From Candidatus Kuenenia stuttgartensis (GTDB lineage Bacteria; Planctomycetota; Planctomycetia; Pirellulales; UBA1268): a stretch of DNA of 5,338 bases. The position numbers and the translations under genes are program-made. The notes beneath the pieces are model-generated. The model made no database searches, was not told the DNA's origin, and saw only the letters and a list, made by a program, of their open reading frames with translations. Positions 1-5,334 of the stretch are shown in pieces; within the stretch, counting starts at the first letter, position 1; each line of letters begins with the position of its first letter. The stretch is taken from the NCBI GenBank assembly GCA_945876515.1, contig CAMCPF010000238.1, forward strand, positions 1-5,338. Direction: 5' to 3'.

Positions 1-93
1 GTGCGGCTGGTGGCGGAGCAGGCCGCCGCCGGGCCGGCCGCGCTGGCGGCCGCCGTCGAGAAGTTCGTGGGCGAACTCGCTGCGGCCAGATGA
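1..93 (+). CDS. C-terminal end of an unidentified protein (truncated by window start)
   Basis: The first reading frame is open from base 1 to a TGA at 91-93 and gives the last 30 residues of a protein. The segment is rich in Ala, Glu and Val, with a helix-like pattern ending in EKFVGELAAAR, so it is probably an amphipathic C-terminal helix. Codon third positions are strongly G/C, as in the real genes nearby. The first codon is GTG, but nothing upstream is visible, so I read it as an internal codon of a longer gene. No family can be named from 30 residues. The stop lies 8 bp before the repeat element at 102, which could therefore sit in the 3' untranslated region of this transcript. Confidence 0.5.
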   Translation: MRLVAEQAAAGPAALAAAVEKFVGELAAAR

Positions 94-101
94 CGGGAAC
101 C

Positions 102-231
102 GGGGTCGCCCGTGCCATCTCGCCGGACGCTTCCTACGGGCATCCTGCCCTGCGGTCGCTCCATGCTGGCTCACTCCGGCATCCTGCCTGTGCTCGCCAT
201 CAAGGCCGGCTCGATTGGCACAGGCGACCCC
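102..231 (+). repeat. Intergenic repeat element with terminal inverted repeats, copy 1
   Basis: A 130-bp non-coding unit bounded by 16-bp inverted repeats: GGGGTCGCCCGTGCCA at 102-117, and its complement with one mismatch at 216-231. It is about 84% identical (my manual alignment, about 20 substitutions and one 1-bp indel) to the reverse complement of 1803-1931. Inside are two copies of GGCATCCTGCC, at 139-149 and 178-188, each able to form a small hairpin (GGCA/TGCC around TCC). No transposase gene and no clear target-site duplication are visible. It resembles a MITE or REP/BIME-type element, or a structured RNA. I do not recognise the family. Orientation is arbitrary: this copy is called plus. 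Confidence 0.85.
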
Positions 232-262
232 TCGCATAGGTCGAAGGAGCAGCCAATCTCCG

Positions 263-292
263 TGGCCACGGCCATCGGGTCGGCGCTATAAT
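263..292 (+). promoter_or_regulatory. Probable sigma-70-type promoter for the 353-868 gene
   Basis: A perfect -10 hexamer TATAAT lies at 287-292, with TGGCCA (4 of 6 matches to TTGACA) at 263-268 and an 18-bp spacer. This is the only such AT-rich hexamer in a very GC-rich spacer. Transcription would start near 299, giving a leader of about 54 nt before the ATG at 353. The promoter lies downstream of repeat copy 1, so the gene does not depend on the upstream transcript. Confidence 0.6.
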
Positions 293-312
293 CCCTTGAG
301 TCGAGCAACTGG

Positions 313-336
313 TGCAGGCCGCGACGACGGCCTGCA
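313..336 (+). promoter_or_regulatory. Leader hairpin abutting the Shine-Dalgarno
   Basis: TGCAGGCC (313-320) and GGCCTGCA (329-336) form a perfect 8-bp inverted repeat around an 8-nt loop. The last base of the 3' arm is the first base of the Shine-Dalgarno AAGGAGGT. In the predicted leader RNA this hairpin would stand directly beside the ribosome binding site. It could influence translation or RNA stability. The structure is visible in the sequence; its regulatory role is inference. Confidence 0.4.
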
Positions 337-343
337 AGGAGGT
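336..343 (+). promoter_or_regulatory. Strong ribosome binding site that fixes the start at 353
   Basis: AAGGAGGT is a full match to the anti-Shine-Dalgarno complement and lies 9 nt before the ATG at 353. It decides the start in favour of 353 over the in-frame ATG at 215, which falls inside the repeat element and upstream of the promoter. Confidence 0.8.
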
Positions 344-352
344 CGCCTCGCC

Positions 353-868
353 ATGTTCTCCGCCCGCGATCCGGCCGACGTCGAGCGGTTCTTCCGCGGC
401 CTCACCGAATACGCCTTCCAGGCCCGGCTGGGCGTGGTCGATCCGCCGCTGATCGACTATGTGTCGGTGATGCTCGTGCGGTTCATGCGAAACGAACGGC
501 TGGCGGTGCTGCCCGGAGCGGGCGAGGAATCGGCCGACGTGAGCCACCTACTGCTCGCGGCGGAGCGGCACGCCGACCCGGCCGCAGCCCGGGAGGAATA
601 CCGGCACATCGGCGACGTGACGCTCTTCTGGAGCGGCCTCTACCCCGAGGCGCTGGCCCGCTATCGCAAGCCGGGGCCGCACGCGGATCTCGTGGGTTAC
701 TTGGTGGGTTACAGGGCGGCCGGCCGGCGGGCCTACTGGCTGGCGGCCGCGCTCGAGCCCGAGGAAGCCGCCGCCGAGCGGGCCCTGCTCGAGCGGCTGG
801 CGCACGAGTATGACCTCTGCGTGGAGGGCCTCGCCGAGGTCCGCCGCGCCTGGGGCGACGCGGCTTAG
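353..868 (+). CDS. Conserved-looking hypothetical protein, 171 aa
   Basis: This 171-residue protein begins MFSARDPADVERFFRGL and has no signal peptide or obvious membrane segment, so it is probably cytoplasmic. It looks almost wholly helical: an N-terminal block with FFRGLTEYAFQARLGVVDPPL, a central stretch with a HIGDVTLFWSGLYPEAL segment near residues 98-115, and an Ala/Glu-rich C-terminal helix. No catalytic motif, zinc site or nucleotide-binding loop is visible. The number of aromatic and hydrophobic positions, the strong ribosome binding site and a proper promoter support a real gene. I cannot name a family; I have an impression that similar proteins occur in planctomycetes, but cannot verify it. 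It converges on the ABC ATPase gene, sharing bases 865-868 at the stop codons, so the two are not an operon. Confidence 0.8.
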   Translation: MFSARDPADVERFFRGLTEYAFQARLGVVDPPLIDYVSVMLVRFMRNERLAVLPGAGEESADVSHLLLAAERHADPAAAREEYRHIGDVTLFWSGLYPEALARYRKPGPHADLVGYLVGYRAAGRRAYWLAAALEPEEAAAERALLERLAHEYDLCVEGLAEVRRAWGDAA

Positions 869-1770
869 GACTCGGTGCCGACGAGCTGGGCCTGCCACGG
901 GGGATCGTAGCCGGCCGCCTCGACGGGCAGGCCCGCACGCACGACCGCCGCGACGATTTCGGCCGGCGACACGCGGCCCGGATCGATCACGGCGACGAGG
1001 GTGTCGGCATCGACGGCCTGCACACTGGCGACGACCGCGGCCAGCGCGCGGCTGGCCGCTTCCGCGCGTTCCGGGCACCGCAGCTGATACCTCCAACGAC
1101 GGCCCTCGGAGAAGGTCGCCGGGTCGTTGCGGCCCGCGGCGACGAGCCGCCCTTCGCGGAGCACCGCGAGATGCGTGAAGCAGTCGGGAACCCGGGCGTC
1201 GTCGATCGCGGCCAGCACGGTGCGGCCCATGAGCTGGGTGTCGCCCACGAGCCGCTCGACCGCCGCGCGACCGGCGGGATCAAGCCCACCGAAGGGTTCG
1301 TCGAGGAGGAGTACCTGCGGGTCGTGCAGGAGCGCCCGCGCCACGAGCAGCCGCTTGGCGTGGCCGGCGTCGAGCGTGTCGATGTCGTCGCCCCCGCGGC
1401 CGGAGAGCGCGGCGAGGTCCAGACCCTTGGCCACCGCCTGCTCGAGCTCCCGGCCCCGCCGCCCCGCAGCCACCGCAAAGAGCTCGAGAAACTCCCCCGC
1501 CCGGAGTCCGGGCCAGTCGGGCGGCTGGTCGGGCACATACCCCGCCACCCGCCGCACCGCCTCCGCCTTCTGCCGGACAGAGTGGCCATCCACGAGAATG
1601 TCGCCTGCATGAAGCGGCACAGCCGTGGCCGCGGCCGCTACGAGCAGGGTCTTGCCCGCCCCGCTCGGCCCGATCACCGCCCAGGCCTCACCGCCGCGGA
1701 CATGCAGCGAGACCGCCTCGACGACGAGCTGCCCGGCCTGCTCGACGCTCGCCCGGTCAAAGCGGATCAT
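865..1770 (-). CDS. ABC transporter ATP-binding protein with degenerate signature and H-loop
   Basis: A 301-residue cytoplasmic ATPase of the ABC superfamily, closest in style to the ATPases of ABC-2 export systems. In order: Walker A GPSGAGKT (34-41), Q-loop region GYVPDQPP (77-84, Gln82), signature position LDAGH (133-137) instead of LSGGQ, Walker B VLLLDEP (153-159) with Glu158 as catalytic base, and D-loop GGLDP (161-165). At the H-loop, after TVLAAI, Asp190-Asp191 stand where His is normal. About 80 residues follow the core, as in many ABC-2 ATPases. No permease is visible, so the substrate is unknown. There is no clear Shine-Dalgarno before the ATG at 1768-1770. Repeat copy 2 begins 33 bp upstream of the start. 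Family assignment is firm; catalytic competence is uncertain, and a regulatory or non-transport role is possible. Confidence 0.9.
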   Translation of the reverse strand: MIRFDRASVEQAGQLVVEAVSLHVRGGEAWAVIGPSGAGKTLLVAAAATAVPLHAGDILVDGHSVRQKAEAVRRVAGYVPDQPPDWPGLRAGEFLELFAVAAGRRGRELEQAVAKGLDLAALSGRGGDDIDTLDAGHAKRLLVARALLHDPQVLLLDEPFGGLDPAGRAAVERLVGDTQLMGRTVLAAIDDARVPDCFTHLAVLREGRLVAAGRNDPATFSEGRRWRYQLRCPERAEAASRALAAVVASVQAVDADTLVAVIDPGRVSPAEIVAAVVRAGLPVEAAGYDPPWQAQLVGTES

Positions 1771-1802
1771 TCTTGTTGGTTCCGAGAACTTCTTTGTGCG
1801 GC

Positions 1803-1931
1803 GGGGTTGCCCATGCCAATCGAGCGGCGTTGATAGCGAGCGCAGGCAGGATGCCGGAGCGAACTAGCAGCGAGCGAGTGGAGGGCAGGATGCCCGCAGC
1901 GAGCGTCCAGCGAGATGGCATGGGCAACCCC
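1803..1931 (-). repeat. Intergenic repeat element with terminal inverted repeats, copy 2 (inverted relative to copy 1)
   Basis: A 129-bp unit with perfect 16-bp terminal inverted repeats, GGGGTTGCCCATGCCA at 1803-1818 and its exact complement at 1916-1931. Its reverse complement aligns end to end with 102-231. Internally it holds GGCAGGATGCC at 1845-1855 and 1884-1894 (39 bp apart, the same spacing as copy 1) and AGCGAGCG at 1835-1842, 1869-1876 and 1898-1905. It fills most of the 191-bp gap between the trpE stop and the ABC ATPase start, so any transcript reading from trpE into the ABC gene would pass through it and could fold on the terminal stem. No target-site duplication is evident. Confidence 0.85.
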
Positions 1932-1961
1932 GGCCGGCGGTGGGCACCGAGAGTCACGGCG

Positions 1962-3488
1962 TCACGCACCAGCCCCACCGGCCGCGAGCCGGTCGGCCGT
2001 CATCTCGATCGACACCAGCAGCCCGCGGGCCTTGTTGAGCGTCTCCTCGAACTCGCTCTCCGGCACACTGTCGGCCACGATCCCGGCGCCCGATTGCACG
2101 AAGGCCCGGCCATCCTTGACCACGATCGTCCGCAGGGCGATGCAGGTGTCCATCGAGCCGGCGAAGTCGACGTAGCCGACCGCCCCGGCGTAGGGGCCGC
2201 GGCGGACGGGCTCGAGTTCGTCGATGATCTGCATGGCCCGGATCTTGGGGGCGCCCGAGACGGTGCCCGCCGGCAGGCAGGCCCGCAGGGCGTCGAAGGC
2301 CGTGAGCTCCGGCCGCAGCCGGCCGGTCACGTTGCTCGTGAGGTGCATCACGTGGCTATACCGCTCGATGGTCATCACGTCGGAGAGCTCGACCGAGCCG
2401 ATCGACGCCACCCGGCCCACGTCGTTGCGGCCCAGGTCGATCAGCATCACGTGCTCGGCCCGCTCCTTCGGGTCGGCGAGCAGGTCGTCCGCCAGGGCCC
2501 GGTCTTCCTCGGGCGTGGCCCCGCGGCGTCGGGTGCCGGCCAGCGGGCGGACGGTCACGATGCCATCCACGGCCCGCACCATGATCTCGGGCGAACTGCC
2601 CACCAGCGTGCAGGCCGGCGACCGCAGGTAGAACATGAACGGGCTCGGGTTCACCACCCGCAGCGTGCGGTAGATCTCGAGCGGCGAGCCGACGAAGGGT
2701 ATTTCCAGCCGGCGGCTCAGGACCACCTGGAAGATGTCGCCGGCCCGGATGTATTCGATCGACTTCTCGACCGCCTGGAGGAACGCCTCGCGGGTGAAGG
2801 CGTAGCGGGCCGAGCCGTCGCTCAGGCAGCGGGGCTCGTGTCGCGGGCCGATGTCGGCCGGTGGCGGCCAGCCGCTCGGAGCGGCGAGCCGGGCGATCGT
2901 GTCGTCGATCCGGCGGCAGGCGGCGGCGTGGGCCCGCTCGATCCCGGCGGGTGACGCGTCGTCGATCCGGGCGAGCACCACCACGTCGATCGACTTCGTG
3001 GCGTTGTCGAACACCACGATCCGATCGTAGAAGGCGAAATCGAGATCGGGCAGGCCGAGGTCGTCGGCGGGCTCGTGCGGCAGCCGCTCGACATACCGCA
3101 CGGCGTCGTAGGCGGCGTAGCCCACGGCGCCGCTCGTGAAGGGGGGCAACTCAGGGAGCCGGGCCGGTCGATACTCGGCCACGCGCCGCTCGAGCTCGCC
3201 GAGCGGGTCGTCGCTCTCGAAGGCCTCCACGCCCCGCTCCGTGGTCACTTCGACGGCCCGCCCCCGAGCCGTGAGCCGGAGGAAAGGATCGGCCGCCAGA
3301 AAGCTGTAGCGGCCCACCTTCTCGCCTCCAACCACGCTCTCGAAGAGGCAGGCGGAGGGGCCCGCATCGAGCCGGGCGAAGGCCGACAGCGGCGTGAGGG
3401 AGTCGGCGAACAGCCGCCGATAGACCGGCACCAGCCGATGGGTGGCCGCCAGTTCGCGAAATCGGGTTCTGTCCGGAAGATGCGGCAT
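1962..3488 (-). CDS. trpE: Anthranilate synthase component I
   Basis: TrpE converts chorismate to anthranilate, the first committed step of tryptophan synthesis, using ammonia supplied by the TrpG amidotransferase. The 508 residues are full length. The N-terminal domain has the allosteric LLES-type motif as LFES (48-51) followed by VVGGEKVGRYSF. The C-terminal chorismate-binding domain shows DIFQVVLS (251-258), NPSPFMFYL (280-288), GSSPE (297-301), RPLAGTR (314-320), MLIDLGRND (347-355), PAGTVSGAPK (406-415) and SGAGIVADS (466-474). Ala318 in RPLAGT argues for TrpE over PabB, which usually has Lys there. The LFES and NPSPFMF elements suggest tryptophan feedback inhibition is retained. The ATG at 3486-3488 suits the family's N-terminus but lacks a purine-rich ribosome site. 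No other trp gene is in view, and the gene is divergent from mcsA. Confidence 0.96.
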   Translation of the reverse strand: MPHLPDRTRFRELAATHRLVPVYRRLFADSLTPLSAFARLDAGPSACLFESVVGGEKVGRYSFLAADPFLRLTARGRAVEVTTERGVEAFESDDPLGELERRVAEYRPARLPELPPFTSGAVGYAAYDAVRYVERLPHEPADDLGLPDLDFAFYDRIVVFDNATKSIDVVVLARIDDASPAGIERAHAAACRRIDDTIARLAAPSGWPPPADIGPRHEPRCLSDGSARYAFTREAFLQAVEKSIEYIRAGDIFQVVLSRRLEIPFVGSPLEIYRTLRVVNPSPFMFYLRSPACTLVGSSPEIMVRAVDGIVTVRPLAGTRRRGATPEEDRALADDLLADPKERAEHVMLIDLGRNDVGRVASIGSVELSDVMTIERYSHVMHLTSNVTGRLRPELTAFDALRACLPAGTVSGAPKIRAMQIIDELEPVRRGPYAGAVGYVDFAGSMDTCIALRTIVVKDGRAFVQSGAGIVADSVPESEFEETLNKARGLLVSIEMTADRLAAGGAGA

Positions 3489-3542
3489 GCGGCGGGAGCG
3501 GCGGGACGGCGGTGTGGGAGCCGAGCCGGCCAGCGTACCTCT

Positions 3543-3567
3543 GGCCCAGGGCTGCGAACAGCGGGCC
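3543..3567 (-). promoter_or_regulatory. Possible hairpin in the trpE leader
   Basis: In the divergent spacer, read on the minus strand, GGCCC and GGGCC enclose GCTG-TTCG-CAGC, giving a 9-bp stem interrupted by a 3-nt bulge and capped by a TTCG loop. It lies about 55-80 nt before the trpE start codon and could be part of its leader RNA. There is no run of tryptophan codons or T tract, so a classical trp attenuator is not supported. The role is unknown. Confidence 0.25.
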
Positions 3568-3605
3568 GTCCCGGGCGGGGCTCGGGGCCGCCGTCACCAC
3601 CGGAG

Positions 3606-3634
3606 GCGACCCCCGAGGCGGCAGCCGCTATGAT
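3606..3634 (+). promoter_or_regulatory. Probable promoter for mcsA-mcsB
   Basis: TATGAT at 3629-3634 matches the -10 consensus at 5 of 6 positions. A weak -35, GCGACC at 3606-3611 (3 of 6), lies 17 bp upstream. The context GCTATGATTCC resembles GCTATAATCCC in the promoter at 287-292. Transcription would begin near 3641, leaving only about 20 nt of leader. No CtsR-like direct heptamer repeat is visible around it. Confidence 0.45.
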
Positions 3635-3650
3635 TCCGGAGAACGATCGC

Positions 3651-3656
3651 GGGAGG
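3651..3656 (+). promoter_or_regulatory. Ribosome binding site of mcsA
   Basis: GGGAGG lies 5 nt before the ATG at 3662. It supports this start over in-frame upstream codons, because the zinc-finger protein begins MKCQQC directly at 3662, as the family does. Confidence 0.65.
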
Positions 3657-3661
3657 CGCCG

Positions 3662-4204
3662 ATGAAGTGCCAGCAGTGTGACAAGCAAGCCGTGTTCCAC
3701 ATCACCGAACTGGAGTCGGGGGATGTCCGGGAGCTGCACCTCTGTGAGGACCACGCGCGGGCCTACCTCAACCAGGCCGAGGGGGGCGGAGGCTCCGACG
3801 AGCCGGCGGAGAGCGGCGGCGGACCGCTGACCGGCCCGCTCACGGTCGGGCAAACGGCCGACGAACTGGCCGTGCTCGACAAGAAGGCCTGCGACATGTG
3901 CGGCATCACGTTCTTCGAGTTTCGCAACCAGGGCCGCCTCGGCTGCCCTCACGACTACGCCCAGTTCGAGAAGGAACTCGAGCCGCTGATCGCCAACATC
4001 CACGGCGCGACGCGGCACACCGGCCGCCGCCCCGAGCGGGCCACGACCGGCTTGTCGGAAGGCACGGAGGAACTGACCTCGGTGATCGGCCTCCGCCGCG
4101 ACATGCGGGAGGCGATCACCGACGAGGCCTACGAGCGGGCCCAGAAGATTCGTGACACGATCCGCACCATCGAGGCCCGCTGGCTCGGCGGCCCGCCCGC
4201 GTAG
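3662..4204 (+). CDS. mcsA: McsA-like zinc-binding activator of protein arginine kinase
   Basis: This 180-residue protein fits McsA, which in Firmicutes binds and activates the arginine kinase McsB and helps deliver substrates to ClpC. The N-terminus has a first zinc site, Cys3-x2-Cys6 with Cys28-x2-His31. A low-complexity Gly/Glu/Ser linker covers residues 40-60. A second site follows: Cys77-x2-Cys80, then FFEFRNQGRLGC with Cys95 and His97. The C-terminal part (about 139-174) is a UVR domain, seen in the helical segment with LRRDMREAITDEAYERAQKIRD. Canonical McsA uses four Cys per site; here His replaces Cys at one or two ligands, still compatible with zinc binding. mcsB follows after 33 bp, probably in one transcript. 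UvrB/UvrC-motif protein is the generic name; neighbouring mcsB makes McsA the better call. Confidence 0.92.
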   Translation: MKCQQCDKQAVFHITELESGDVRELHLCEDHARAYLNQAEGGGGSDEPAESGGGPLTGPLTVGQTADELAVLDKKACDMCGITFFEFRNQGRLGCPHDYAQFEKELEPLIANIHGATRHTGRRPERATTGLSEGTEELTSVIGLRRDMREAITDEAYERAQKIRDTIRTIEARWLGGPPA

Positions 4205-4237
4205 CCACCCCATCCGCCTCGCTCATTCTCGACATCC

Positions 4238-5305
4238 ATGACACTCGAAGCACTCACCCAGGCGACCGGCGAATGGCTCAAGGGCACGGGTCCTGAATCG
4301 GACATCGTGATGAGCAGCCGCGTCCGTCTGGCCCGTAACCTCGCCCAGTTTCCCTTCGTCGGCCGCGCCACGGACCAGGATCGCGCCGAGATCGAGCGGC
4401 TGCTACGGGAGCGGATCGCCACCGCCCCGGTCGGCCAGAGCCTCGAATACATCGACGTCGGCCGGCTCGAGGAGATCGACCGGCAGTTCCTCGTGGAGCG
4501 GCAGCTGATCAGCCGCGAGCACGCCGAGGCCCAGGGGGCGAGGAGCGTCGCCATCGACCGGCTCGAGCAGGTCAGCCTGATGATCAACGAGGAGGACCAC
4601 CTCCGGATCCAGTGCATGCACAGCGGCCTCGACCTCAAGGGCGTGTGGGAGCAGATCCGCGTGGTGGACGACCAGGTGGGCCGGGTCGTGCCCTATGCCT
4701 TCCATGAGCGGTGGGGCTACCTCACGGCCTGCCCCACCAACGTGGGCACCGGCATCCGCGTGAGCGTGATGCTCCACCTGCCGGCGCTGGTGATCACCCG
4801 CCAGATCGACAAAGTGTTCCGCAGCCTCCACAAGATCTCGCTGGCCGTCCGTGGACTCTACGGCGAGGGCTCGCAGGCGATGGGCGACTTCTACCAGATC
4901 TCCAACCAGACCACGCTCGGCCGCACGGAAGAGGAGCTCGTGGAGCAGGTGGGCGACGTGGTGCCCGTGCTGATCGACTACGAGCGGCGGGCCCGGGAGT
5001 TTCTCGTCCGCGAGACCCAGCAGAACGTGCACGACCAGGTGAGCCGGGCGTTCGGCATTCTGCGGACCGCGCAGACGATCACCGCCGAGGAGACCATGCA
5101 GCTCCTCTCCCGCGTCCGCATGGGTGTGCTGCTCGGGCTGATCGGCGACGTGAACATCGCCGACATCAACTCGCTCTTGGTCCGGACCCAGCCCGCCCAC
5201 CTCCAGAAACTCCGCGGCCTGGAGCTCGACACCAAGGACCGCAACATCGAGCGGGCCCGCTACCTCCGGCAGCACTTCGAGGGTACGGGCCCGACGACAA
5301 ACTAG
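4238..5305 (+). CDS. mcsB: Protein arginine kinase McsB
   Basis: McsB transfers the ATP gamma-phosphate to arginine side chains of proteins. In Bacillus, phospho-arginine marks unfolded proteins for ClpCP degradation. The 355 residues match the family's usual length and the phosphagen-kinase catalytic domain. Visible motifs are SSRVRLARN (26-34), NEEDHLRIQ (117-125) with the acidic catalytic residues, CPTNVGTG (165-172) with the catalytic Cys165, RGLYGEGS (205-212) and ISNQTTLG (221-228). The C-terminal helical domain contains RNIERA (335-340) where the allosteric phospho-arginine pocket motif RDxxRA is expected, so Asn336 replaces Asp. The ATG at 4238 is 33 bp after mcsA and has no clear Shine-Dalgarno, which suggests coupled or leaderless-style initiation. 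ctsR and clpC are not adjacent in view, so the partner protease and regulator lie elsewhere or downstream. Confidence 0.96.
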   Translation: MTLEALTQATGEWLKGTGPESDIVMSSRVRLARNLAQFPFVGRATDQDRAEIERLLRERIATAPVGQSLEYIDVGRLEEIDRQFLVERQLISREHAEAQGARSVAIDRLEQVSLMINEEDHLRIQCMHSGLDLKGVWEQIRVVDDQVGRVVPYAFHERWGYLTACPTNVGTGIRVSVMLHLPALVITRQIDKVFRSLHKISLAVRGLYGEGSQAMGDFYQISNQTTLGRTEEELVEQVGDVVPVLIDYERRAREFLVRETQQNVHDQVSRAFGILRTAQTITAEETMQLLSRVRMGVLLGLIGDVNIADINSLLVRTQPAHLQKLRGLELDTKDRNIERARYLRQHFEGTGPTTN

Positions 5306-5318
5306 CTTTACGCCCGGC

Positions 5319-5334
5319 GGGGCATCCATGCCCC
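5319..5334 (+). terminator. GC-rich hairpin after mcsB, possible terminator
   Basis: GGGGCA (5319-5324) and TGCCCC (5329-5334) form a 6-bp stem around TCCA, 13 bases after the mcsB stop. No T tract follows within the four bases left in the window, so intrinsic termination is only a possibility. The core GGGCATCC-TGCCC also resembles the internal hairpin of the repeat elements. Confidence 0.3.

Noticed and set aside
102..231. Target-site duplication flanking the repeat copies
   Set aside because: Bases just outside 102 and 231, and outside 1803 and 1931, show no convincing matching direct repeats, so transposition cannot be shown from flanks.
215..352. N-terminal extension of the hypothetical protein to an ATG at 215
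   Set aside because: It would start inside the repeat element and run through the TATAAT promoter, the hairpin and the Shine-Dalgarno. The ATG at 353 with AAGGAGGT nine bases before it is clearly better.
1757..1978. Minus-strand 73-aa open frame across repeat copy 2
   Set aside because: It is simply the repeat read as codons, with no ribosome site and overlap into both neighbouring genes.
1773..2954. Long plus-strand open frame antisense to trpE (393 aa)
   Set aside because: It is rich in His, Arg, Gly and Asp with no recognisable domain, as expected for the shadow of a GC-rich gene. trpE on the other strand has every family motif.
1962..3488. Aminodeoxychorismate synthase (PabB) as an alternative to TrpE
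   Set aside because: The RPLAGT motif has Ala where PabB typically has Lys, and the N-terminal LFES and NPSPFMF feedback elements fit TrpE.
3489..3661. trp attenuator or leader peptide upstream of trpE
   Set aside because: No ATG-started small frame with tandem Trp codons and no T tract after a hairpin on the minus strand. The GTG-started frame running into trpE is an overlapping shadow.
4403..5329. Long minus-strand open frame antisense to mcsB (308 aa)
   Set aside because: His/Leu/Val/Asp-biased translation with no domain, typical antisense shadow; mcsB is unambiguous.
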